Assembly (NCBI GenBank): GCA_037138475.1
Contig: JBAXII010000006.1
Span: 3,126 to 67,125 of the forward strand
Source of the DNA: JAGOLU01 sp037138475
GTDB lineage: Bacteria; Patescibacteriota; Microgenomatia; UBA1406; GWC2-37-13
DNA: 64,000 nucleotides
Direction: 5' to 3'
In this document: in pieces, positions 7,643 through 16,931 of the stretch
Layout of the letters: every line of letters starts with the position of its first letter
How positions within the stretch are numbered: position 1 is the stretch's first letter
The notes under the pieces: generated by a model
What the model was told of the DNA's origin: nothing
Database searches by the model: none
The model's input: the letters and a program-made list of their open reading frames with translations, nothing else
Translations under genes and position numbers: made by a program

Positions 7643-9267
7643 ATGATTTCCTCCCTCTTTGAGCGGGTGAACTTCACCCACTCTTCGATAATTTCGATAA
7701 TCAGTTTGTATGGCGCTTCGATAAGAACATCAAATATAAAGGTAAAGAAATTGAGCTTTGCCATCCCGCTGGAGAAGAATTTGCCAAGGGTGAGGATAGG
7801 CATAAAGAAGAAGTCGACAAATGGAGTGAGAATCGTATCGCGGTCGATGAGCTTGTACTCGCTGGTGACCTGGCGGATACGCTGTGCAAAGAAGGCAATG
7901 GTCGAGACAAAAAATATAAATATGCCCTTACTAATTATATTAAACGAGAGCATATCGAGGACAGTCAGGATAACCCAAAGAGTGACGCCAAAGGCGAGGA
8001 TGTACAGGAGAGTAAACCCTGCCTGGAGGTGTGGCTTACGTGCGCGAGTTTTTTGTGCGAGGAGTGCCACTTTGTTTTCATAGCTCTCATCACTGTCAAT
8101 GATGTCGACGATACGCTGGAAGATGCGCTTGGTGTTTTCCTCATTGGGGATACTGGTCGTAAAGATGATAAATGCCATCATCAGTACGGGGAACACTGAG
8201 TTGATCACGACCGACTCGTAATGGATAGATCCGTAGAAATATTGGGAAAGTGGACCCTCAAGGAGGATGGCGAGCAACATCTTTGTGATCAAAATGTAGA
8301 TGATGGAGCGGACTCCGAGTACGCGAAGTCTGCTGCTGGTGAGGGCATACTTTTGCCTACAAAGCAGCTCTATATCGGTCCAGAGTGACTCCTTGGTTGC
8401 GAGTATCCCATTGATCTCCTCAGGTTTCTTGAGTTTGATGAGTTCAAACAAGATGAGGTAGGGAGGAAGTTGTTTTTTGATAAACTTACCAAGTTTTTCG
8501 AGATTGGAGTTATTGAGCGTATCGTCGATTTTTTGGAAAATCTGGGGCATTTTGTGAGCGATATCCTCCAGAGTCTTTGTGTCATACGATGCCAACGGCT
8601 GGTAAAACACAGTAAACAGATGGTAACGCTGGTAGGGAGTGTCAGACTTACGATAGGTCTTTTCAAGCGAGGCGAGCAGGTAGGCGTGTTGAAGTTCTGT
8701 GGGTACTTCCTCGATCTGCACTCTATTTTTCAAGGACTGAAACATAAAGTAGGTGAAGATATTCTCACGCTGTGAGCTCTCGGGCGAGAGGTGCTCCTCT
8801 ATCTCACAGGTCATCATATCGAGTAAAAACTGCATGAGATACGATGCCTTGGTATGCTCACGACCTGTCACGAGGCTAACTTTGACCTTTTGGTAGGTGT
8901 CGAGGATCTTTTGTACGGAGACGATATCTCCTTCTGAGAGTGAATCTGTTGGAAAGTAGCGAGCCCACAAGAGCTCACGAACGATATTTTCAGCTTCTCC
9001 TGCTCCTGAGGGGTTCATCGAGAGACGTCGCTTTACGATGCGCTCTATGGCGGCGCGACGGACGAGGTGCTCATCTTTGTATTCGATCACATTGCGCACA
9101 CGTTCGTAGGCGAGTGCGAAGAAGCTTACTGCACGGGAAACAGTGATTTTGGAGTATTCGTCAGGCTTTGCCTTGAGCTTTATGGCTTTTACAGCCTGGA
9201 GTAACGCAAGGGAGACTGGCGAGAGTTCGATCGGTCCACTGGGAGCCTGTTGGGTGCCTTCAGACAT
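7639..9267 (-). CDS. Conserved-looking membrane protein of unknown function (542 aa)
   Basis: I do not recognise this protein. Residues 1-310 are soluble, helical and charged, with no obvious motif. Four hydrophobic segments follow at about 318-338, 350-372, 428-450 and 455-475, with a charged loop between the second and third pairs. The C-terminal 60 residues hold amphipathic aromatic helices (MPILTLGKFF..., FIFDVLIEAPYKL). The N-terminal part reads like a tandem-helix scaffold. It is the first gene of a two-gene unit with the HAD phosphatase (4-nt overlap). TATAAT ends 7 nt before the ATG, so the start is well supported. Confidence 0.6.
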   Translation of the reverse strand: MSEGTQQAPSGPIELSPVSLALLQAVKAIKLKAKPDEYSKITVSRAVSFFALAYERVRNVIEYKDEHLVRRAAIERIVKRRLSMNPSGAGEAENIVRELLWARYFPTDSLSEGDIVSVQKILDTYQKVKVSLVTGREHTKASYLMQFLLDMMTCEIEEHLSPESSQRENIFTYFMFQSLKNRVQIEEVPTELQHAYLLASLEKTYRKSDTPYQRYHLFTVFYQPLASYDTKTLEDIAHKMPQIFQKIDDTLNNSNLEKLGKFIKKQLPPYLILFELIKLKKPEEINGILATKESLWTDIELLCRQKYALTSSRLRVLGVRSIIYILITKMLLAILLEGPLSQYFYGSIHYESVVINSVFPVLMMAFIIFTTSIPNEENTKRIFQRIVDIIDSDESYENKVALLAQKTRARKPHLQAGFTLLYILAFGVTLWVILTVLDMLSFNIISKGIFIFFVSTIAFFAQRIRQVTSEYKLIDRDTILTPFVDFFFMPILTLGKFFSSGMAKLNFFTFIFDVLIEAPYKLIIEIIEEWVKFTRSKREEII

Positions 9268-9274
9268 ACCCCGT

Positions 9275-9280
9275 ATTATA
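9275..9280 (-). promoter_or_regulatory. -10 box, leaderless promoter
   Basis: TATAAT on the minus strand, 7 nt before the ATG at 9267. A GACCCA...TGGGTC hairpin (9286-9310) lies between this promoter and the divergent phosphohexomutase promoter. Confidence 0.6.
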
Positions 9281-9318
9281 CCTTATAGCGACCCAAAGCT
9301 CAAATGGGTCAGTAGCCC

Positions 9319-9345
9319 TTGACCGCTGCCTACTTGTGATACAAT
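9319..9345 (+). promoter_or_regulatory. Promoter of phosphohexomutase gene
   Basis: TTGACC and TACAAT with a 15-nt spacer, somewhat short. The -10 box overlaps the first ATG of the frame (9344), so that ATG cannot be the start and a later one (9374 or 9383) is used. Confidence 0.5.
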
Positions 9346-9373
9346 GACCGCAAATCGTGTTATTTATTACTCA

Positions 9374-11479
9374 ATGAATACTATGGATAGGTACCTAGAG
9401 CTTGTAAAACAAGGTTTTGAAACAGTGAAAATTAATGCAAAGTATCGTCAATCTGCATACGACAATCTGGCACAATGGCTCGAAAAGCCCGAATTTGCTG
9501 GGTATGTCCCTCAAATCAAGCATCTTATTGATTCAAAACACTGGGATTATCTTCTTGATTCATTTTACCAAGTTGTACCCTTTGGCACTGGTGGCAGACG
9601 TGGTGAGGTGGGCATAGGTCCAAATCGTATAAATCACTGGACTATACAGTCCTCCGCTCAAGGACATAGTCAGTTTCTCCTCAAGCAGTATGGGAATGAT
9701 GCAAAATCTCGGGGTGTAGTACTTGCCTGGGATGTACGATGTTTTTATGGGAACAAGTACTTTTCAACAGATTTGCCAAATCCGGTGATGAATCTGACCG
9801 GTGACAAGCTTGCACGTGCTGCTGCAGAGGTGTATACCGCAAATGGTATCAAGGTGTATATCTTTGATGGGGTTCGAACAACGCCAGAATTGTCATTTGC
9901 TGTCAGATTTCTCCATACCGTCGGTGGTGACGTCTTCTCTGCTTCTCATAATCCTCCCTCTCATAATGGTAAAAAGGTGTACGACGAGACAGGTGGGCAA
10001 TTAGTCCCGCCCAATGATGAAGCGCTGGTAAAGTGTGTAACTGAAGAGGTGCAAGAGATACTCACAGCCCCGTACGAGGAAATGCTGAAGAAGGGACTCG
10101 TAGAAGTTGTGGGCAAGGCTGTCGATGATGCATATGTTGCAGCTGCTTCACAGGTGAGCCTCAGTACTGCTCGTGGCATAAAAATTGCTTTCACTCCTAT
10201 GCACGGATGTGCATCTACATCTGTGTTGAAGGTATTGACTCATTTGGGATTTGATATACATGTAGATCCGATGACAGGCAATCCGAGTGGTAAGTTTGAA
10301 CACGTCACTTTTAATATTCCCAATCCTGAAGTACTACAGTCTTTTGATGTACCTCTGAAATACGCCAAAGAAATTAATGCAGATATACTACTCAATACAG
10401 ATCCGGATGCAGACAGAGTCGGCATCATGATCAAACACCATGGTGAGTGGGTGTTTATAAACGGGAATGAAATCGCATCAATTCTAACAGAATATGTAGT
10501 ATCAAAGAAAAAATCTTCACTCAAAGGACAAGGAGTCGTCATCAAAACCATGGTGACCACAGATTTGATACGCGAAATCTGCAAGCTCAACGACGTACGA
10601 CTGATAGGAGATTTACTCGTCGGGTTCAAGTATGTAGGAGTTGAGATGAATAAACTCGAGGCCACAGGACAAATGGATAATTTTTTATTTGGTTGTGAAG
10701 AAAGTCATGGGTATATTGCAGGTGGATATGTTAGAGAAAAGGACGCATGTCCAGCTGCCATCTGGCTATCAGAGCTTGCTTCTGAACTCAAAGCTGATGG
10801 CAGGACACTTGTGGATTACTTAGAATCGCTCTATGCAAAGTATGGATATTTTGGGAACTATCTATCAGAGATACGTATGCCTGGCGCCGAGGGCAAGGCC
10901 ATGATAGACAAAATCCAAGATACGATGAGGAGCACTCCACCACGGGCGTTTGGATCATATGTCATTGACCATCTGGAGGATTGTCTCCAACGGATGCCCC
11001 TTGTATCTGAAACAGATAAGTCCAGCAAGAATGTATTGGTATTCCACCTAGTGCCCACAGAGGGAACCACATCCATAAAAGTCACCCTCAGACCATCAGG
11101 TACTGAGCCAAAAACTAAGATGTATATCGAAGTGGGTAGTAAGCCTTTTGATCTGAAGCAGATGGCACAAATCAAAGAAGATGTTTCGAAAATAATCAAA
11201 GAAATAGAAAAAGCATTTATGAAAGCGTGTTACAAGATCATCGGTGTAGATTTCCCTGATAGAGGATTTTTGTTATTCTGGCAGCTGCCACTCCAAGAAA
11301 AGATGAGGTATTTTGAAATCGAATCTGACATAGTCGCGCTAAAGGATGTTGAGCAATCGGAGCGGAAGGCAAAGTTGGAGAGTATTCTCTCATTCCTTGG
11401 TACTGATCCAATCATGAAAGTTGATGAGGCATTTAAGAACAAATATACAGTGGGCATTGCAGAGTATTTGGGATTGTAA
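9374..11479 (+). CDS. Phosphoglucomutase/phosphomannomutase (alpha-D-phosphohexomutase)
   Basis: A roughly 700-residue cytoplasmic enzyme interconverting sugar 1- and 6-phosphates. All family motifs are present: FGTGGRRGEVG near residue 75, the catalytic serine in SASHNPPSHNG, the metal loop NTDPDADRVG, the sugar-binding GCEESHGY and the phosphate-binding RPSGTEPKTKMY. The C-terminal 105 residues after the usual end (from about 11200) form an extra helical region with FPDRGFLLFWQLP, not typical of the family. The start is 9374 or 9383 (MDRYLELVKQGFE), since the promoter overlaps the earlier ATG. It lies 9 nt upstream of the IMPase gene and probably shares its transcript; both suit activated-sugar metabolism. 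Confidence 0.9.
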   Translation: MNTMDRYLELVKQGFETVKINAKYRQSAYDNLAQWLEKPEFAGYVPQIKHLIDSKHWDYLLDSFYQVVPFGTGGRRGEVGIGPNRINHWTIQSSAQGHSQFLLKQYGNDAKSRGVVLAWDVRCFYGNKYFSTDLPNPVMNLTGDKLARAAAEVYTANGIKVYIFDGVRTTPELSFAVRFLHTVGGDVFSASHNPPSHNGKKVYDETGGQLVPPNDEALVKCVTEEVQEILTAPYEEMLKKGLVEVVGKAVDDAYVAAASQVSLSTARGIKIAFTPMHGCASTSVLKVLTHLGFDIHVDPMTGNPSGKFEHVTFNIPNPEVLQSFDVPLKYAKEINADILLNTDPDADRVGIMIKHHGEWVFINGNEIASILTEYVVSKKKSSLKGQGVVIKTMVTTDLIREICKLNDVRLIGDLLVGFKYVGVEMNKLEATGQMDNFLFGCEESHGYIAGGYVREKDACPAAIWLSELASELKADGRTLVDYLESLYAKYGYFGNYLSEIRMPGAEGKAMIDKIQDTMRSTPPRAFGSYVIDHLEDCLQRMPLVSETDKSSKNVLVFHLVPTEGTTSIKVTLRPSGTEPKTKMYIEVGSKPFDLKQMAQIKEDVSKIIKEIEKAFMKACYKIIGVDFPDRGFLLFWQLPLQEKMRYFEIESDIVALKDVEQSERKAKLESILSFLGTDPIMKVDEAFKNKYTVGIAEYLGL

Positions 11480-11488
11480 TATATACCT

Positions 11489-12244
11489 ATGGATCTCACA
11501 CATGTTGCACAGTCAGCACTACACATTGTCACTGAAGTTGGTGAATTTGTTGCGCATGAGTTTTACAAACCACAACAGGTGAAGCAAAAAGGCATAAGGA
11601 ATCCACAGACTGACACTGATACCAATGCTGAGCGACTACTGTCAGCCAAACTGCACGAGCTGCTTCCAGAGGCTGGTTTTATACGCGAAGAAGAGGTAGG
11701 CGCGCGCGGTGAGAGATACAACTGGGTTATCGATCCCATTGATGGCACAAAGTATTTTTCTACCCGGTGTCCACTTTTTTATACGCAAATTGCACTGTTG
11801 GACGGCGATGAGATCATTTTCTCTGCTATTTACCAACCAATAGCGCGGCAGATGTTTTATGCAGTCAAAGGGCGAGGCGCATATATGGATCATACACGGC
11901 TCTATTTGGGAGATGATGGTCCGCTCTCTCGTGCCCTAGTAAACCTCGAGATTGGACATATTGGCACAGATCCCTATAGAACAGAAGTACTCTCAAAATT
12001 GTCCATTGCGGCACACCGCATCCATCTCATTTCTGGTGTGTTGGCACCCTATGTGCTTACCAACACTATACAAGCATATGTAAAGTATTGTAGCGTGACG
12101 CAAATATACGATATAGCACCACGACTCCTTCTGTACACCGAGGCAAATGCAGCTGTGAAGAAGCTTGATTTTCATGGTACTGAGCTCATGATCGTGGCGC
12201 ACGAACGACTTGCAAATGAAATAGAAAAAACCATCTGTGGGTGA
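11489..12244 (+). CDS. Inositol monophosphatase-family phosphatase
   Basis: A 251-residue protein of the IMPase/CysQ/FBPase fold. Metal-binding motifs: a Glu pair in REEEVG near residue 69, WVIDPIDGTKYF near 80-91, and a late YDIAPRLLLYTEANA block matching the WDxAAGxxLxxEAG site, with Tyr for Trp. It would hydrolyse a phosphomonoester such as an inositol or sugar phosphate or PAP. A TAATAT box ends 6 nt before the ATG, so besides readthrough from the mutase gene it may have its own leaderless promoter. It converges with the HolA-like gene with a 6-nt gap. Confidence 0.85.
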   Translation: MDLTHVAQSALHIVTEVGEFVAHEFYKPQQVKQKGIRNPQTDTDTNAERLLSAKLHELLPEAGFIREEEVGARGERYNWVIDPIDGTKYFSTRCPLFYTQIALLDGDEIIFSAIYQPIARQMFYAVKGRGAYMDHTRLYLGDDGPLSRALVNLEIGHIGTDPYRTEVLSKLSIAAHRIHLISGVLAPYVLTNTIQAYVKYCSVTQIYDIAPRLLLYTEANAAVKKLDFHGTELMIVAHERLANEIEKTICG

Positions 12245-12250
12245 TGTTTC

Positions 12251-12946
12251 CTATAGCATCATCATGATCACTATTTCAAGTTGATCGCGGAGAGAGAGCG
12301 GAGTGTTACTCCCTGTCTTTGTATTCATTTCTACTTTTTGCAGCTGATGGTAGAACTTCACCAGACGTGTCTGATCCCATGAGCGCAGGCCTGTACGCGC
12401 AGTATTCACTAGATAGGGACTATCTTTGGGCTTTGCATCTGCGGCGAGAAGGATCATGAGCTTCACATGACGCACGATCATAAAAAACGTCATCTCTATA
12501 GGCTGGTGCAGCGAGAGAGATCTGAGCTTGCGCAAAAATTCTTTTGATTTGCCTGGCACCAGAAGTGGGAGCAGAGAAAAAGTGCTTTCAGGCATCGGAC
12601 TGTCATGGATCCATCCACCCTTTTCACCCGTGAGACCGAGGTCATACGCTGATCGATCCTCCCAGTCGAGAAGCTCTACAGAAGCATTATTGACGAGAGC
12701 TCGGAGTTCCTCCTTGGCCTTGCGTGCATATTTACGTTTAAACACCGCGACGAGGTTAGTCGTTTCGTACACGGGCGCACCAGAAAACAGATCGTGTGCA
12801 TCGGAGCCTCCCGACATGATCATTTGTATCACCTCAGATGCATCTATGGATTTGATTTCTCGTCCACCTTTGATATACGCGCTCCGCTTTGCACTGAGTG
12901 CATCGCGCGAGGCTGCGGTATGATCTCCACAAAATACGAGTAGCAT
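12251..12946 (-). CDS. HolA-like protein (possible DNA polymerase III delta subunit)
   Basis: A 231-residue protein beginning MLLVFCGDHTAASRDAL. It shows the pattern of delta-subunit-like proteins: an N-terminal Rossmann-like start with an S/T-x-R block, a central LTGEKGGWIHDS stretch, and a C-terminal helical collar with HQPIEMTFFMIVRHVKLMILLA. It is shorter than typical HolA (about 340) and lacks a clear P-loop, which delta also lacks. If right, it opens the sliding clamp in the clamp loader. Start 12946 follows a TATCAT box by 6 nt; a longer frame (13009) would overlap the divergent promoter. The assignment is moderate. Confidence 0.45.
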   Translation of the reverse strand: MLLVFCGDHTAASRDALSAKRSAYIKGGREIKSIDASEVIQMIMSGGSDAHDLFSGAPVYETTNLVAVFKRKYARKAKEELRALVNNASVELLDWEDRSAYDLGLTGEKGGWIHDSPMPESTFSLLPLLVPGKSKEFLRKLRSLSLHQPIEMTFFMIVRHVKLMILLAADAKPKDSPYLVNTARTGLRSWDQTRLVKFYHQLQKVEMNTKTGSNTPLSLRDQLEIVIMMML

Positions 12947-12952
12947 AGATCT

Positions 12953-12958
12953 ATGATA
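12953..12958 (-). promoter_or_regulatory. -10 box, leaderless promoter
   Basis: TATCAT on the minus strand, 6 nt before the ATG at 12946. Confidence 0.5.
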
Positions 12959-12980
12959 CCAATTGATTACAGATAAGCGG

Positions 12981-13009
12981 TTGTAAATGGGGAGCATATT
13001 CGGTAGCAT
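12981..13009 (+). promoter_or_regulatory. Promoter of PfkB-family kinase gene
   Basis: TTGTAA (12981-12986), 17-nt spacer, TAGCAT (13004-13009). The expected start of transcription is close to the ATG at 13018, giving a leaderless or nearly leaderless mRNA. Confidence 0.55.
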
Positions 13010-13017
13010 GTATGCAT

Positions 13018-13929
13018 ATGTATGATGTGATTTGTGTAGGTACTACGACGATTGATATGTATTATCGCGGGGGTGATTTGACTTTAAAGAACGGTTCATT
13101 TGATCTCGTGCATGGGAATAAATATTTTGCTGATTTTTTTCACGAGTCAGTGGGGGGAGGGGCAACCAATGTAGCTATAGGACTTGCCAAACTTGGACTG
13201 CATCCGACACTTGCATCTGAAATAGGTCAGAACCCATTTAAGCGCGTGATCTATGAAAAGCTCGACCTGTCAGGAGTAAGCTATAAGCACTGCTATCTCT
13301 CTGAGTCATATCAAAACTTCTCGACTATCCTCCTGTGTGACAAAGGTGAAAAGACCGTGATCAACTATCGGAGTCCTCAGTCGCATTTTCATCGACATAC
13401 ACTTCCTGACGAATTATTTATCCATTCTCGCGCGCTCTACCTTGGTCATATTGCTCAGCTTGCGACGCATTATCGTGTACAACTCCTGAAGCTGGCACGT
13501 GCACACAAGCTGCCAACATTTGTGACTATGGGAGCTGATGATTTGGCTGGCGAGTACCAGAGTGTCGCACAGATTATGAAGGAGACTGATGTGCTCATCG
13601 TAAACAAGACTGAAATAGCAACATATGTACAAGTGTCTCCAGATTCGCTGGATCTTCAGGACAATCTACACCTTGCATTCCCTAACCTGATGTTGCCACC
13701 TCTTCTCATCGTGACTGACGGAGCTCATGGCGTGTACGCGCATGCGCGAGATCATGTCACACACCAGCCTGCTGTTCACATGGAAAAAATCGTAGATATG
13801 ACTGGTGCTGGAGACGGGTTTTGTGCGGGGTTTATCGCAGCATATATCAAAGATGCACACCTGCAAGCAGCGCTCAAAAACGGTGTTGAGTTTGCGGCGA
13901 AAAAGATAGGACATTTGGGAGCGAACTAG
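13018..13929 (+). CDS. PfkB-family carbohydrate kinase
   Basis: A 303-residue ribokinase-like sugar or nucleoside kinase. Visible motifs: the N-terminal GTTTIDMYY strand, the substrate loop HESVGGGATNVAIGLAKLG (PfkB signature 1), and near the C terminus MTGAGDGFCAGFIAAY (signature 2) with the catalytic Asp in GAGDGF. It phosphorylates a sugar hydroxyl using ATP. The start at 13018 fits the promoter better than the ATG two codons upstream. The aldose epimerase gene follows 50 nt downstream, so both may handle the same sugar; the substrate cannot be named. Confidence 0.9.
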   Translation: MYDVICVGTTTIDMYYRGGDLTLKNGSFDLVHGNKYFADFFHESVGGGATNVAIGLAKLGLHPTLASEIGQNPFKRVIYEKLDLSGVSYKHCYLSESYQNFSTILLCDKGEKTVINYRSPQSHFHRHTLPDELFIHSRALYLGHIAQLATHYRVQLLKLARAHKLPTFVTMGADDLAGEYQSVAQIMKETDVLIVNKTEIATYVQVSPDSLDLQDNLHLAFPNLMLPPLLIVTDGAHGVYAHARDHVTHQPAVHMEKIVDMTGAGDGFCAGFIAAYIKDAHLQAALKNGVEFAAKKIGHLGAN

Positions 13930-13967
13930 AAAATTAAAAATGTAAAATGCAAAAGTCAAAATTGCTT

Positions 13968-13973
13968 TATACT
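13968..13973 (+). promoter_or_regulatory. -10 box, leaderless promoter
   Basis: TATACT, 6 nt before the ATG at 13980 of the epimerase gene. Confidence 0.5.
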
Positions 13974-13979
13974 TGAGGC

Positions 13980-14741
13980 ATGAACATTCATTTCACACTG
14001 CACGCTGGCACTGCCGAAGCAGTCATTGATCTCCAGGGAGGGTACGTACATAGTTGGACTATAGATGGGATAGATATCCTTTATGTTGGCAAAGATCCGA
14101 AACGGCGCGGCATACCGCTCCTTTTTCCCTATTTTGGCAAGCCTGACTCAGCCCTTCCTCAGCATGGATTTGCACGTGATACGCGCTGGCGCCTAGATAC
14201 ATCGAGTGCGAACTTTGCTTCATTAGTATTTTCAAACTCAGATATTTCTGATGCGGCACGCATATATTACCCCTACCCATTTGAGGTACATGTGGATATG
14301 GAGCTCGCGGCAACCAGGCTCACCTATACGCTGCGTATCACTAATACGGGACTCAAGGACATGCCGATATCACCGGGTCTTCACCCCTACTGGGCAGTAC
14401 CACACGCACAGAAACATCGAATCCAAATAAAGGGTATCGAGGGCTTCGATGCATCATCCATTGATTGGGATACTCAGCCTCCTGACGAGGACTTTCCGTA
14501 TCTTGAAAAAGTTATTGTAAAAATGCCACAGTACTCAGTATCTATCGAAGAAGTCACTCCGAACCATCTCTCGACTGAGCAGATCACGGTATGGTCACAA
14601 CCTCTTACGAGCGCAGATCATGACTTTGTCTGTGTGGAGCCTATTTGCGGACTGCGTGGAGGGTATGTCGTGGAGCCGATACTCGTAGCTCCGACAGAGA
14701 CATGGAGTGCAGCGTGGGAGTTTCACGTCACGCTCGCTTGA
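13980..14741 (+). CDS. Aldose 1-epimerase / galactose mutarotase-like protein
   Basis: A 253-residue beta-sandwich sugar epimerase. Landmarks are the GIPLLFPYFGKP block, QHGFARDTRW (active-site His), LHPYWAVP (second His) and a late VCVEPICG block with the catalytic Glu, as in galactose mutarotases and YeaD-like hexose-6-phosphate epimerases. It interconverts alpha and beta anomers. Its 3' end overlaps the convergent ruvC gene by 14 nt. TATACT ends 6 nt before the start. Confidence 0.85.
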   Translation: MNIHFTLHAGTAEAVIDLQGGYVHSWTIDGIDILYVGKDPKRRGIPLLFPYFGKPDSALPQHGFARDTRWRLDTSSANFASLVFSNSDISDAARIYYPYPFEVHVDMELAATRLTYTLRITNTGLKDMPISPGLHPYWAVPHAQKHRIQIKGIEGFDASSIDWDTQPPDEDFPYLEKVIVKMPQYSVSIEEVTPNHLSTEQITVWSQPLTSADHDFVCVEPICGLRGGYVVEPILVAPTETWSAAWEFHVTLA

Positions 14742-15204
14742 TCACGCACCATGCGTAGCCACAGGCGATCGCATCACTCTCATCATCATCCCCTACTGTT
14801 AGACCGCTGCCAAGCTCTAGTTTGAGCATTTTCCACACCGCAGCCTTATCGGCGCGCCCATCTCCGGTCACAATCTGTTTGATCTGAAGTGGAGTCAGGA
14901 AATGAAAGTCCAAACCATGGTGAGACGCGAGTGAAATGATCGCTCCTTGTGCCTGAGCGACTCCGATGACCGTCTTTGCATTTTTGAAGAAAAAAAGTTG
15001 CTCCATCACCATGGTATCTATCCTTTCAGTATCAATCACCTTGTCCAATGCATCCATGATGACTTTGAGTCTCAGATCAATAGATTGTTTTGGGGTAGTC
15101 TTCACGATGCCTGACCTGACAAAGGAGATCTTGGATGAGTGAGCAGACTCAAACACTGCAAAGCCAGTTTTGTCATAGCCGGGATCGATGGAGAGAAGGC
15201 GCAT
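14728..15204 (-). CDS. ruvC: Holliday junction resolvase RuvC
   Basis: A 158-residue RNase H-like endonuclease. The first catalytic Asp is in LSIDPGYDKTG (residue 7), the Glu in VMEQLFFFKN (near 68), and the last acidic residues in DDDESDAIACGYAW. Length and motif spacing are typical. It resolves Holliday junctions made by RuvAB, both of which are encoded about 6 kb away. Start 15204 is supported by TATCAT 6 nt upstream. Confidence 0.95.
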   Translation of the reverse strand: MRLLSIDPGYDKTGFAVFESAHSSKISFVRSGIVKTTPKQSIDLRLKVIMDALDKVIDTERIDTMVMEQLFFFKNAKTVIGVAQAQGAIISLASHHGLDFHFLTPLQIKQIVTGDGRADKAAVWKMLKLELGSGLTVGDDDESDAIACGYAWCVIKRA

Positions 15205-15210
15205 GGACTA

Positions 15211-15216
15211 ATGATA
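15211..15216 (-). promoter_or_regulatory. -10 box of ruvC
   Basis: TATCAT on the minus strand with 6 nt to the ATG at 15204; leaderless mRNA predicted. Confidence 0.5.
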
Positions 15217-15320
15217 AAGGATACAGGATAAATGGCAAACGAAAAAAATGCAGGATACAAGTGATATGAAAGTGGACACCGTATGAGATCTTTCGACTCC
15301 GCTTCGCTCCGCTCAAGATG

Positions 15321-15649
15321 GGTATATAGGTCCGTTTTGTGTTGGTAAAACTATCGGTTTGTATTACTAGTACAATACAAACAAGCAGTTTGACTCAAAC
15401 TACGTTGACTATGATTGAAAAAACATGCAAGTGCTATGGTAAACAAACGGTTGCTAAATTTGGAAAGACACATGGAAGGATGATATGGCAATATCGATGC
15501 TCAGACTGATATCGAGGCTATGCGTTGCATAATTCGTCTATTAGAACTTACAGTGGGTATGGTTTTAGAGATGGATTACTGAAGGATATTCACTCCGACA
15601 GCTGACTAAAGAATACCTAAATTACCAACACATTTTGGACCTATATACC
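15321..15649. mobile_element. Remnant of an insertion sequence (329 bp) with terminal inverted repeats
   Basis: The ends match as inverted repeats over about 29 nt (left GGTATATAGGTCC...GTGTTGGTAA, right its complement with few mismatches). The element is flanked by a 7-bp direct repeat CAAGATG (15314-15320 and 15650-15656), as expected of a target duplication. It sits inside a type A palindromic repeat (GATCTTTCGACTCC...GCTCAAGATG|...|CAAGATGACA). Inside is a decayed transposase start. The IS family cannot be named with certainty. Confidence 0.75.
15411..15649 (+). pseudogene. Decayed transposase N-terminus with zinc-ribbon
   Basis: From ATG 15411 the frame reads CKCYGKQTVAKFG...QYRCSD and then TGA at 15507-15509 where a Cys codon would complete a CxC...CxxC zinc ribbon. 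Readable sequence continues in the same frame (YRGYALHNSSIRTYSGYGFRDGLLKDIHSDS) to a further stop. This looks like the DNA-binding start of a transposase of the IS1/IS1595 style. The catalytic part is missing. The element is thus non-autonomous. Confidence 0.6.
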
Positions 15650-15677
15650 CAAGATGACACAATAAAGCATTTTTGAA

Positions 15678-15709
15678 CAAAAAAATCCCCTACCATACGG
15701 CAGGGGATT
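15678..15709 (-). terminator. Rho-independent terminator of the 23S rRNA transcript
   Basis: On the minus strand an 8-bp stem AATCCCCT/AGGGGATT with a 10-nt loop is followed by a run of T. It lies about 100 nt after the mature 23S end. Confidence 0.8.
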
Positions 15710-16092
15710 AGTTGAATTTTTTTGATGATAGATAGAAAGTAAATCGGTATCCTTGAAAAAGGTGTTTTTGGTAGATAGCAGCATGCACTCGCATCACTTC
15801 GTTCTATACGTAAGTGATAAGAAATCGCGCGTTAGTACCACTCGACTAAATGGATTGCTCCACTTACATCTGTGGCCTATCAAACCCGTCATCTACGGGC
15901 GCGCTAATGGGGAATTCTCATCTTGGGAAGTGCTTCGCACTTGAGATGCTTTCAGTGCTTATCACGTGGGAATCTAGCTACCGGACAATGCCCTTTTAGG
16001 ACAATCCGTACACCAGGGATTCCCTCAACCCAGGTCCTCTCGTACTGTGGGTGACATCCCTCAAAATTCTAAGCGCTTGCATCGGATAGAGT

Positions 16093-16139
<47 letters not shown>

Positions 16140-16174
16140 CCGGCGAACAGCCGGACCCTTGGGAGCGACTTCAC

Positions 16175-16207
<33 letters not shown>

Positions 16208-16931
16208 GAACTTCGTCGTCGATAGGAACTCTCGGACGAAACTAGCCTGTTATCCCTAGAGTAGCTTTTATCTGTTAAGCCCGGGCCGCAATCACGGCGG
16301 CTCCGAGGATCACTAGCACCTGCTTACGCATCTGATCGACTTATAGGTCTCACAGTTAGGCCGGCTTATGGGCTTGCCCGTCCAGTGCGATTTCCATCCG
16401 CACTATGCCGACCATTGTACCCCTCCGTTACTTTTTTGGAGGGACCCGCCCCAGGTAAACTGACCATCTAGCACTGTTTTCAGTTGTAGCTGAATAAGGC
16501 AAAAACAAAGCGAAGAGAGGTGTTACATTGACGCCCGAAGGCTCCCTCCTACGCTAGACATGCACCGTGTTTTTACCAATACCAAACTTCAGTAAAGCTT
16601 CTAGGGTCTTTTTGTCCGGATGCAAGTAGGCCGCATCTTCACAGCCATTTCAAGTTCGTCGAACAGCGGTTCAAGACAGTTTTCAAATCGTTAAGCCATT
16701 CATGCGGGCCGGAACTTACCCGGCAAGGGGCTACGCTACCTTAGAACTCTCAGGGTTAGAGCTGTCGTTCACTGGAGCTTATACCACAACCTAGTTTGGA
16801 CAATTGCTTGACCAACTTTCAGCCACGATAGTTAACTTACCAGTACCGGACAGGCTTCAGCTCCTATACAGCGCATATGCTGCTTAGCAGGAACCTGTGT
16901 TTTAGATAAACAGTCGTTTGAAAAACGTTAG

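Noticed and set aside
15507..15509. TGA read as Gly or Cys (alternative code), since sequence stays readable after it
   Set aside because: TGA is used as normal stop at ruvA, ruvB and other genes, and the element has further stops and lacks its catalytic part.
15710..15811. 5S rRNA gene downstream of 23S
   Set aside because: Only about 100 nt remain before the terminator and none of the conserved 5S blocks is visible.
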